Shown here piece by piece: positions 7,483 through 14,450 of a stretch of DNA of 15,641 nt. Position numbers and translations under genes: made by a program. A model generated the notes under the pieces. It worked only from the letters and a program-made list of their open reading frames with translations, did no database searches and had not been told where the DNA came from. The stretch lies in NCBI GenBank assembly GCA_013115135.1, contig JABANP010000834.1, forward strand, positions 1-15,641. The letters are read 5' to 3'. The DNA is from Perkinsus olseni (taxonomy: Eukaryota; Perkinsozoa; Perkinsida; Perkinsidae). Position 1 is the first letter of the stretch. Each line of letters opens with the position of its first letter.

Positions 7483-7556
7483 GCTGGAATGGTCTAGTTG
7501 GTTATGACGACTGCCTAACACGGAGTAGCCCCCGAGTTCGACTCTCGGTTCCAGTA
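7483..7556 (+). tRNA. tRNA-Val (AAC), unit 1, with stem mismatch
   Basis: This 74-nt gene has T8, D-stem GTC/GAC, anticodon loop CTAACAC and T-arm CCGAG-TTCGACT-CTCGG, with discriminator A. The acceptor GCTGGAA/TTCCAGT ends in an unusual G1:U72 wobble shared by all copies. Here the anticodon stem reads ACTGC/GGAGT, giving a G:G mismatch not seen in other copies, so function is doubtful. Confidence 0.88.
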
Positions 7557-7621
7557 AATTTCTGGTGACTCTCTGAAGCTGAGTGAGTCGCGAGACTTCT
7601 AATCTACCGTCACTTCATTGG

Positions 7622-7693
7622 GCACCGTTGGTCTAATGGTTAGGATATCTGCCTTCCAAGCAGATGGTCCGGGTTCAATTCCCGGACGGTGCA
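7622..7693 (+). tRNA. tRNA-Gly (TCC), unit 1
   Basis: This 72-nt gene reads GGA. The acceptor GCACCGT pairs perfectly with ACGGTGC and the discriminator is A. The anticodon arm is TCTGC-CTTCCAA-GCAGA and the T-arm is CCGGG-TTCAATT-CCCGG. It lies 65 bp after tRNA-Val with no T4 run between them, so cotranscription is possible. Confidence 0.95.
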
Positions 7694-7770
7694 TAGGCGT
7701 CAGCTGAACATACACTCGAACTATTAGCAACAACCTCCTTACGGGTGCCAAGAGCATATTATACCGTCAA

Positions 7771-7843
7771 AGCAGCTTGGCGCAGTGGTTAGCATGTTGG
7801 GCTCACAACCCAAAGGTCCCTTGATCGATTCAAGGAGCTGCTA
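7771..7843 (+). tRNA. iMet-like tRNA with anticodon CAC, unit 2 (likely pseudogene)
   Basis: The backbone is that of the initiator, but the anticodon loop is CTCACAA (anticodon CAC, a Val codon reader). The D-stem partner is GCAT, which adds a mismatch, and the T-loop is ATCGATT. A working tRNA that starts at, or inserts Val identity on, an initiator body would be odd. Decay is the simpler reading. Confidence 0.75.
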
Positions 7844-7895
7844 GTCATTCTTTCGCTAGAAAAGGAGAACAGAAATATAAGTACAGACTATTACT

Positions 7896-7977
7896 TGTCA
7901 GCTGTGGAATTCGAACCCACGAGGATCTCTCCACCAGAAGTTGAGTCTGGCGCCTTAGACCACTCGGCCAAACTGAC
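7896..7977 (-). tRNA. tRNA-Leu (CAA), unit 2
   Basis: As in unit 1, but the anticodon loop is CTCAACT, so position 37 is a pyrimidine where a purine is normal. One T-stem pair is G:T. Possibly impaired. Confidence 0.88.
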
Positions 7978-8270
7978 CCGTCTCAGCAAGTGTAAAACGG
8001 ACGCGACGCCGACCCTGAAGATCTCGAGCTCCTCCAACGAAAGAGAATCATTTGCTCGCGGAGGCAATTGCCAACTTACTCAGAGAGCGTATTGCGAATT
8101 GAGGTCCTACAAAATTTTCTCTTCAAAGCGTAGACCGTAGCGATCGGCGTGCCTCTATAAAAATCAGGCGTGTCGCTTGGGGTGACACATCCGGCGCTAA
8201 GCTAGAGCACATTGCGTGCGAAAGAACACTAGCAGCGCGATTTCGGGGTAGAGATGATTCAGCTCCTGTA

Positions 8271-8344
8271 GCTGGAATGGTCTAGTTGGTTATGACGACT
8301 GCCTAACACGCAGTAGGTCCCGAGTTCGACTCTCGGTTCCAGTA
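8271..8344 (+). tRNA. tRNA-Val (AAC), unit 2
   Basis: Intact consensus copy. The anticodon stem ACTGC/GCAGT is fully paired. The spacer before it carries one extra A in the TATA-like run. Confidence 0.95.
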
Positions 8345-8409
8345 AATTCTTGGTGACTCTCTGAAGCTGAGTGAGTCGCGAGACTTCTAATCTACCGTCA
8401 CTTCATTGG

Positions 8410-8481
8410 GCACCGTTGGTCTAATGGTTAGGATATCTGCCTTCCAAGCAGATGGTCCGGGTTCAATTCCCGGACGGTGCA
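8410..8481 (+). tRNA. tRNA-Gly (TCC), unit 2
   Basis: Intact consensus copy, identical to unit 1 across the gene. Confidence 0.95.
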
Positions 8482-8540
8482 TAGGCGTCAGCTGAACATA
8501 CACTCGAACTATTAGCGACAACCTCCTTACGGGTGCCAAA

Positions 8541-8593
8541 AGCGTGTTGGGCTCGTAACCCAAAGATCCCTTGATCGAAACAAGGAGCTGCTA
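8541..8593 (+). pseudogene. 5'-truncated iMet tRNA fragment, unit 3
   Basis: A 38-bp deletion with AGC at both ends has removed the acceptor 5' strand and most of the D-arm (first 20 nt). The anticodon loop reads CTCGTAA (CGT). Without a 5' acceptor strand or a complete A box it cannot be a functional gene. Confidence 0.95.
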
Positions 8594-8645
8594 GTCATTG
8601 TTTCGCCAGAAAAGGAGAACAGAAATATAAGTACAGACTATTACT

Positions 8646-8727
8646 TGTCAGCTGTGGGATTCGAACCCACGAAGATCTCTCCACCAGAACTTGAGTCTGG
8701 CGCCTTAGACCACTCGGCCAAACTGAC
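8646..8727 (-). tRNA. tRNA-Leu (CAA), unit 3
   Basis: Consensus structure with one change in the variable arm. Confidence 0.94.
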
Positions 8728-9019
8728 CCGTCTCAACAAGTGTAAAACGGACGCGACGCCGACCCTGAAGATCTTGAGCTCCTCCAACGAAAGAGAATCA
8801 TTTGCTCGCGGAGTCAATTGCCAACTTACTCAGAGAGCGTATTGCAAATTGAGGTCCTACAAAATTTTCTCTTCAAAGCGTAGACCGTAGCGATCGGCGT
8901 GCCTCTATAAAATCAGGCGTGTCGCTTGGGGTGACACATCCGGCGCTAAGCTAGAGCACATTGCGTGCGAAAGAACACTGGCAGCGCGATTTCGGGGTAG
9001 AGATGATTCAGCTCCTGTA

Positions 9020-9093
9020 GCTGGAATGGTCTAGTTGGTTATGACGATTGCCTAACACGCAGTAGGTCCCGAGTTCGACTCTCGGTTCCAGTA
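9020..9093 (+). tRNA. tRNA-Val (AAC), unit 3
   Basis: Consensus, except that one anticodon-stem pair is T:G in place of C:G (ATTGC/GCAGT). Confidence 0.94.
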
Positions 9094-9158
9094 AATTCCT
9101 GGTGACTCTCTGAAGCTGAGTGAGTCGCGAGACCTCTAATCTACCGTCACTTCATTGG

Positions 9159-9230
9159 GCACCGTTGGTCTAATGGTTAGGATATCTGCCTTCCAAGCAG
9201 ATGGTCCGGGTTCAATTCCCGGACGGTGCA
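9159..9230 (+). tRNA. tRNA-Gly (TCC), unit 3
   Basis: Intact consensus copy. Confidence 0.95.
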
Positions 9231-9307
9231 TAAGCGTCAGCTGAACATACACTCAAACTATTAGCAACAACCTCCTCACGGGTGCCAAAAGCATATTATA
9301 CCGTCAA

Positions 9308-9380
9308 AGCAACTTGGCGCAGTGGATAGCGTGTTGGGCTCATAACCCAAAGATCCCTTGATCGAATCAAGGAGCTGCTA
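9308..9380 (+). tRNA. Initiator tRNA-Met (CAT), unit 4
   Basis: The anticodon CAT is kept. The acceptor 5' strand is AGCAACT, giving one A:C mismatch, and the T-loop is ATCGAAT. It is the only iMet copy followed at once by a T6 run (9385-9390), a canonical Pol III terminator. Confidence 0.9.
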
Positions 9381-9432
9381 GTCATTTTTTCGCCAGAAAA
9401 GGAGAACAGAAATATAAGTACAGACTATTACT

Positions 9433-9514
9433 TGTCAGCTGTGGGATTCGAACCCATGAGGATCTCTCCACCAGAACTTAAGTCTGGCGCCTTAGACCAC
9501 TCGGCCAAACTGAC
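9433..9514 (-). tRNA. tRNA-Leu with anticodon TAA, unit 4
   Basis: The anticodon loop is CTTAAGT, so a single base change turns CAA into TAA (reads UUA). The T-stem has one A:C mismatch (ATGGG/CCCAC). It may be a genuine isoacceptor switch or a decaying copy. Confidence 0.88.
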
Positions 9515-9806
9515 CCGTCTCAGCAAGTGTAAAACGGACGCGACGCCGACCCTGAAGATCTTGAGCTCCTCCAACGAAAGAGAATCATTCGCTCGCGGAC
9601 GCAATTGCCAACTTACTCAGAGAGCGTATTGCAAATTGAGGTCCTACAAAATTTTCTCTTCAAAGCGTAGACCGTAGCGATCGGCGTGCCTCTATAAAAT
9701 CAGGCGTGTCGCTTGGGGTGACACATCCGGCGCTAAGCTAGAGCACATTGCGTGCGAAAGAACACTAGCAGCGCGATTTCGGGGTAGAGATGATTCAGCT
9801 CCTGTA

Positions 9807-9880
9807 GCTGGAATGGTCTAGTTGGTTATGACGACTGCCTAACACGCAGTAGGTCCCGAGTTCGACTCTCGGTTCCAGTA
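9807..9880 (+). tRNA. tRNA-Val (AAC), unit 4
   Basis: Intact consensus copy. Confidence 0.95.
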
Positions 9881-9945
9881 AATTCCTGGTGACTCTCTGA
9901 AGCTGAGTGAGTCGCGAGACTTCTAATCTACCGTCACTTTGTTGG

Positions 9946-10017
9946 GCACCGTTGGTCTAATGGTTAGGATATCTGCCTTCCAAGCAGATGGTCCGGGTTC
10001 AATTCCCGGACGATGCA
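9946..10017 (+). tRNA. tRNA-Gly (TCC), unit 4, acceptor mismatch
   Basis: The acceptor 3' strand is ACGATGC, giving a C:A mismatch in mid-stem. The rest is consensus. Unit 5 has the same change, so the defect was copied. Confidence 0.9.
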
Positions 10018-10094
10018 TAGGCGTCAGCTGAACATACACTCGAACTATTAGCAACAACCTCCTTACGGGTGCCAAAAGCATATTATACCGTCAA

Positions 10095-10167
10095 AGCAGC
10101 TTGGCGCAGTGGATAGCGTGTTGGGCTCATAACCCAAAGGTCCCTTGATCGAAACAAGGAGCTGCTA
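10095..10167 (+). tRNA. Initiator tRNA-Met (CAT), unit 5
   Basis: Intact initiator with fully paired acceptor and T-stem (CCTTG/CAAGG) and T-loop ATCGAAA. From here to unit 8 the flank reads AGTATATCTATC in place of AGTCATTCTTTC. Confidence 0.96.
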
Positions 10168-10219
10168 GTATATCTATCGCCAGAAAAGGAGAACAGAAAT
10201 ATAAGTACAGACTATTGCT

Positions 10220-10301
10220 TGTCAGCTGTGGGATTCGAACCCACGAGGATCTCTCCACCAGAACTTGAGTCTGGCGCCTTAGACCACTCGGCCAAACTGA
10301 C
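10220..10301 (-). tRNA. tRNA-Leu (CAA), unit 5
   Basis: Intact consensus copy. Confidence 0.96.
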
Positions 10302-10593
10302 CCGTCTCAACAAGTGTAAAACGGACGCGACGCCGACCCTGAAGATCTTGAGCTCCTCCAACGAAAGAGAATCATTTGCTCGCGGAGTCAATTGCCAACT
10401 TACTCAGAGAGCGTATTGCAAATTGAGGTCCTACAAAATTTTCTCTTCAAAGCGTAGACCGTAGCGATCGGCGTGCCTCTATAAAATCAGGCGTGTCGCT
10501 TGGGGTGACACATCCGGCGCTAAGCTAGAGCACATTGCGTGCGAAAGAACACTGGCAGCGCGATTTCGGGGTAGAGATGATTCAGCTCCTGTA

Positions 10594-10667
10594 GCTGGAA
10601 TGGTCTAGTTGGTTATGACGACTGCCTAACACGCAGTAGGTCCCGAGTTCGACTCTCGGTTCCAGTA
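10594..10667 (+). tRNA. tRNA-Val (AAC), unit 5
   Basis: Intact consensus copy. Confidence 0.95.
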
Positions 10668-10732
10668 AATTCCTGGTGACTCTCTGAAGCTGAGTGAGTC
10701 GCGAGACTTCTAATCTACCGTCACTTTGTTGG

Positions 10733-10804
10733 GCACCGTTGGTCTAATGGTTAGGATATCTGCCTTCCAAGCAGATGGTCCGGGTTCAATTCCCGGACGA
10801 TGCA
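10733..10804 (+). tRNA. tRNA-Gly (TCC), unit 5, acceptor mismatch
   Basis: Carries the same ACGATGC acceptor change as unit 4. Confidence 0.9.
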
Positions 10805-10881
10805 TAGGCGTCAGCTGAACATACACTCGAACTATTAGCAACAACCTCCTTACGGGTGCCAAAAGCATATTACACCGTCAA

Positions 10882-10954
10882 AGCAGCTTGGCGCAGTGGA
10901 TAGCGTGTTGGGCTCATAACCCAAAGGTCCCTTGATCGAAACAAGGAGCTGCTA
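10882..10954 (+). tRNA. Initiator tRNA-Met (CAT), unit 6
   Basis: Intact initiator copy. Confidence 0.96.
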
Positions 10955-11006
10955 GTATATCTATCGCCAGAAAAGGAGAACAGAAATATAAGTACAGACT
11001 ATTGCT

Positions 11007-11088
11007 TGTCAGCTGTGGGATTCGAACCCACGAGGATCTCTCCACCAGAACTTGAGTCTGGCGCCTTAGACCACTCGGCCAAACTGAC
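11007..11088 (-). tRNA. tRNA-Leu (CAA), unit 6
   Basis: Intact consensus copy. Confidence 0.96.
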
Positions 11089-11380
11089 CCGTCTCAGCAA
11101 GTGTAAAGCGGACGCGACGCCGACCCTAAAGATCTCGAGCTCCTCCAACGAAAGAGAATCATTTGCTCGCGGAGGCAATTGCCAACTTACTCAGAGAGCG
11201 TATTGCGAATTGAGGTCCTACAAAATTTTCTCTTCAAAGCGTAGACCGTAGCGATCGGCGTGCCTCTATAAAATCAGGCGTGTCGCTTGGGGTGACACAT
11301 CCGGCGCTAAGCTAGAGCACATTGCGTGCGAAAGAACACTAGCAGCGCGATTTCGGGGTAGAGATGATTCAGCTCCTGTA

Positions 11381-11454
11381 GCTGGAATGGTCTAGTTGGT
11401 TATGACGACTGCCTAACACGCAGTAGGTCCCGAGTTCGACTCTCGGTTCCAGTA
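11381..11454 (+). tRNA. tRNA-Val (AAC), unit 6
   Basis: Intact consensus copy. Confidence 0.95.
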
Positions 11455-11519
11455 AATTCCTGGTTACTCTCTGAAGCTGAGTGAGTCGCGAGACTTCTAA
11501 TCTATCGTTACTTCATTGG

Positions 11520-11591
11520 GCACCGTTGGTCTAATGGTTAGGATATCTGCCTTCCAAGCAGATGGTCCGGGTTCAATTCCCGGACGGTGCA
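11520..11591 (+). tRNA. tRNA-Gly (TCC), unit 6
   Basis: Intact consensus copy. Confidence 0.95.
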
Positions 11592-11668
11592 TAGGCGTCA
11601 GCTGGACATAGACTCGAACTATTAGCAACAACCTCCTTACGGGTGCCAAAAGCATATTATACCGTCAA

Positions 11669-11741
11669 AGCAGCTTGGCGCAGTGGATAGCGTGTTGGGC
11701 TCATAACCCAAAGGTCCCTTGATCGAAACAAGGAGCTGCTA
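11669..11741 (+). tRNA. Initiator tRNA-Met (CAT), unit 7
   Basis: Intact initiator copy. Confidence 0.96.
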
Positions 11742-11793
11742 GTATATCTATCGCCAGAAAAGGAGAACAGAAATATAAGTACAGACTATTGCT

Positions 11794-11875
11794 TGTCAGC
11801 TGTGGGATTCGAACCCACGAGGATCTCTCCACCAGAACTTGAGTCTGGCGCCTTAGACCACTCGGCCAAACTGAC
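11794..11875 (-). tRNA. tRNA-Leu (CAA), unit 7
   Basis: Intact consensus copy. Confidence 0.96.
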
Positions 11876-12167
11876 CCGTCTCAGCAAGTGTAAAGCGGAC
11901 GCGACGCCGACCCTAAAGATCTCGAGCTCCTCCAACGAAAGAGAATCATTTGCTCGCGGAGGCAATTGCCAACTTACTCAGAGAGCGTATTGCGAATTGA
12001 GGTCCTACAAAATTTTCTCTTCAAAGCGTAGACCGTAGCGATCGGCGTGCCTCTATAAAATCAGGCGTGTCGCTTGGGGTGACACATCCGGCGCTAAGCT
12101 AGAGCACATTGCGTGCGAAAGAACACTAGCAGCGCGATTTCGGGGTAGAGATGATTCAGCTCCTGTA

Positions 12168-12241
12168 GCTGGAATGGTCTAGTTGGTTATGACGACTGCC
12201 TAACACGCAGTAGGTCCCGAGTTCGACTCTCGGTTTCAGTA
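12168..12241 (+). tRNA. tRNA-Val (AAC), unit 7
   Basis: Consensus, except the acceptor 3' strand is TTTCAGT, giving one G:U pair in place of G:C. Confidence 0.94.
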
Positions 12242-12306
12242 AATTCCTGGTTACTCTCTGAAGCTGAGTGAGTCGCGAGACTTCTAATCTACCGTTACTT
12301 CATTGG

Positions 12307-12378
12307 GCACCGTTGGTCTAATGGTTAGGATATCTGCCTTCCAAGCAGATGGTCCGGGTTCAATTCCCGGACGGTGCA
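12307..12378 (+). tRNA. tRNA-Gly (TCC), unit 7
   Basis: Intact consensus copy. Confidence 0.95.
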
Positions 12379-12455
12379 TAGGCGTCAGCTGGACATAGAC
12401 TCGAACTATTAGCAACAACCTCCTTACGGGTGCCAAAAGCATATTATACCGTCAA

Positions 12456-12528
12456 AGCAGCTTGGCGCAGTGGATAGCGTGTTGGGCTCATAACCCAAAG
12501 GTCCCTTGATCGAAACAAGGAGCTGCTA
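12456..12528 (+). tRNA. Initiator tRNA-Met (CAT), unit 8
   Basis: Intact initiator copy. Confidence 0.96.
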
Positions 12529-12580
12529 GTATATCTATCGCCAGAAAAGGAGAACAGAAATATAAGTACAGACTATTGCT

Positions 12581-12662
12581 TGTCAGCTGTGGGATTCGAA
12601 CCCACGAGGATCTCTCCACCAGAACTTGAGTCTGGCGCCTTAGACCACTCGGCCAAACTGAC
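12581..12662 (-). tRNA. tRNA-Leu (CAA), unit 8
   Basis: Intact consensus copy. Confidence 0.96.
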
Positions 12663-12954
12663 CCGTCTCAGCAAGTGTAAAGCGGACGCGACGCCGACCC
12701 TAAAGATCTCGAGCTCCTCCAACGAAAGAGAATCATTTGCTCGCGGAGGCAATTGCCAACTTACTCAGAGAGCGTATTGCGAATTGAGGTCCTACAAAAT
12801 TTTCTCTTCAAAGCGTAGACCGTAGCGATCGGCGTGCCTCTATAAAATCAGGCGTGTCGCTTGGGGTGACACATCCGGCGCTAAGCTAGAGCACATTGCG
12901 TGCGAAAGAACACTAGCAGCGCGATTTCGGGGTAGAGATGATTCAGCTCCTGTA

Positions 12955-13028
12955 GCTGGAATGGTCTAGTTGGTTATGACGACTGCCTAACACGCAGTAG
13001 GTCCCGAGTTCGACTCTCGGTTCCAGTA
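12955..13028 (+). tRNA. tRNA-Val (AAC), unit 8
   Basis: Intact consensus copy. It is the last Val gene, since the ninth unit breaks off before this position. Confidence 0.95.
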
Positions 13029-13093
13029 AATTTCTGGTTACTCTCTGAAGCTGAGTGAGTCGCGAGACTTCTAATCTACCGTTACTTCATTGG

Positions 13094-13165
13094 GCACCGT
13101 TGGTCTAATGGTTAGGATATCTGCCTTCCAAGCAGATGGTCCGGGTTCAATTCCCGGACGGTGCA
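13094..13165 (+). tRNA. tRNA-Gly (TCC), unit 8
   Basis: Intact consensus copy, the last Gly gene. Confidence 0.95.
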
Positions 13166-13242
13166 TAGGCGTCAGCTGGACATAGACTCGAACTATTAGC
13201 AACAACCTCCTTACGGGTGCCAAAAGCATATTATACCGTCAA

Positions 13243-13315
13243 AGCAGCTTGGCGCAGTGGATAGCGTGTTGGGCTCATAACCCAAAGATCCCTTGATCGA
13301 AACAAGGAGCTGCTA
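13243..13315 (+). tRNA. Initiator tRNA-Met (CAT), unit 9 (partial unit)
   Basis: Intact initiator gene. Its flank reads AGTCATTCTTTC, like the early units and unlike units 5 to 8, so the right end of the array is an older copy. Confidence 0.96.
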
Positions 13316-13367
13316 GTCATTCTTTCGCCAGAAAAGGAGAACAGAAATATAAGTACAGACTATTACT

Positions 13368-13449
13368 TGTCAGCTGTGGGATTCGAACCCACGAGGATCT
13401 CTCCACCAGAACTTGAGTCTGGCGCCTTAGACCACTCGGCCAAACTGAC
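13368..13449 (-). tRNA. tRNA-Leu (CAA), unit 9 (partial unit)
   Basis: Intact consensus copy. The spacer beyond it has several substitutions and has lost the TATA-like segment. Confidence 0.95.
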
Positions 13450-13659
13450 CCGGCTCAGCAAGTGAAAAACGGACGCGACGCCGACCCTGAAGATCTCGAG
13501 CTCCTTCAACGAAAGAGAATCATTTGCTCGCGGAGGAAATTGCCAACTTAATCAGAGAGCGTCTTGCGAATTGAGGTCCTACAAAATTTTCTCTTCAAAG
13601 CGTAGACCGTAACGATCGGGAAAAATCAGCCGTGTCGCTTGGGGTGACACATCCGGCGC

Positions 13660-13914
13660 TAAAATGATGCCCTACGCTCGAGCCACATGGTCCATCTGTT
13701 AGTATAAGGGGTGAAACACTAACAGTCAAACCCGAGACCCGGACGGTGGAACGCCTTGTGAATATCTGATCGTATCGTGACAGTCGAAGTCGCCGATTTC
13801 GAATCGCGAGTCTTGCGACGCAAGACGTAGCTGTCACTTGGGTATCCAGATTACCCGAGCTCCCACTGAGAGCCTGTCAGATATTCCAAGCTTCGGATAT
13901 CAGCGCAGCATCCC
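13660..13914. repeat. 255-bp direct repeat, copy 1 (outer)
   Basis: It matches 14100-14354 without gaps, differing only at 13705 (T/C) and 13782 (A/G). It is dense in foldbacks: the tRNA-like element (13691-13750); a three-stem structure closed by TGACAG/CTGTCA (13778-13836) that includes the 8+1+8 palindrome GTCTTGCG-A-CGCAAGAC (13810-13826); the hairpin CTTGGGTA/TACCCGAG (13837-13859); and a bulged hairpin at 13880-13901. Both differences between copies keep the pairing: one is in a loop and one turns A:U into G:U. Confidence 0.95.
13691..13750 (+). pseudogene. tRNA-Asp/Glu-like remnant (copy 1)
   Basis: The 5' part carries an A-box-like TAGTATAAGGG, and the ends TCCATC/GGTGGA pair over 6 bp, as in an acceptor stem. 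The 3' part GAGACCCGG-ACGGTGGA looks like a tRNA T-arm region from which the central TTCGAnTCC box has been lost between CCCGG repeats. A strong hairpin CTGTTAGT/ACTAACAG (13696-13703, 13718-13725) replaces the normal arms. GTC at 13725-13727 may be the old Asp anticodon. Too short (60 nt) to be a standard tRNA. Confidence 0.35.
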
Positions 13915-14099
13915 GGGTGGGCTGGGATTTTTTCTAGACAAGCGAAGACTAACACGTGAGCGAACGGCGAGCCTATCTTGTCGAGCACGATATAGCGCAA
14001 TCGATTTACGGCGCGCTCTGCTGGCCGAGGCGCGCACAAGACCCTTGGGCGCGAGCTACCACATTTTACCGCGCCAATAACGTTCGCGATTACCTTGCT
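13915..14099. other. 185-bp segment between the direct repeats (candidate A2 unit)
   Basis: I recognise no gene and no similarity to the flanking repeats. It contains a GC-rich imperfect dyad (GCGCGC words around 14010-14036). In the split-repeat model it would have an identical partner at the far 5' end of the element. Confidence 0.4.
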
Positions 14100-14354
14100 T
14101 AAAATGATGCCCTACGCTCGAGCCACATGGTCCATCTGTTAGTACAAGGGGTGAAACACTAACAGTCAAACCCGAGACCCGGACGGTGGAACGCCTTGTG
14201 AATATCTGATCGTATCGTGACGGTCGAAGTCGCCGATTTCGAATCGCGAGTCTTGCGACGCAAGACGTAGCTGTCACTTGGGTATCCAGATTACCCGAGC
14301 TCCCACTGAGAGCCTGTCAGATATTCCAAGCTTCGGATATCAGCGCAGCATCCC
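14100..14354. repeat. 255-bp direct repeat, copy 2 (next to recombinase gene)
   Basis: Same sequence as copy 1, offset by 440 bp, with two substitutions (14145 and 14222). It contains the second tRNA-like remnant (14131-14190) and the second 8+1+8 palindrome (14250-14266). Confidence 0.95.
14131..14190 (+). pseudogene. tRNA-Asp/Glu-like remnant (copy 2)
   Basis: Identical to copy 1 except for one base in the hairpin loop (TAGTACAAGGG). Confidence 0.35.
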
Positions 14355-14450
14355 ATAGAAACTGCGGTGATGTCCGTTCCCGTCCAGTGTCAGGTCCTGC
14401 CTGCTAAAGCCACACCCTACATTAATTGACAACCCTGCGAGGACAGATTC

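Larger units (their letters stand above)
6964..13660. repeat. Tandem tRNA array, 787-bp unit, eight full copies plus one partial
   Basis: Each unit contains iMet(+), Leu(-), Val(+) and Gly(+) with conserved spacers. Corresponding positions are 787 bp apart between most neighbours. Unit 2 has one extra A, and a 38-bp deletion removes the 5' part of the iMet gene in unit 3, making that step 750 bp. The last three full units form the most uniform subset. For example, they share GGTTACTC after tRNA-Val, where units 1 to 5 have GGTGACTC. The ninth unit keeps iMet and Leu, has lost the TATA-like part of the spacer, and stops at about 13660 where the 255-bp repeat begins. The left edge is also abrupt (about 6964). 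Confidence 0.97.

Noticed and set aside
6964..13660. CRISPR array
   Set aside because: The 787-bp units carrying eukaryotic tRNA genes explain the periodicity. There are no short repeats with unique spacers.
13595..14277. Two similar - strand frames of 73-80 codons across the 255-bp repeats
   Set aside because: They are similar only because the DNA repeat is duplicated. The sequence is full of hairpins and shows no protein signature.
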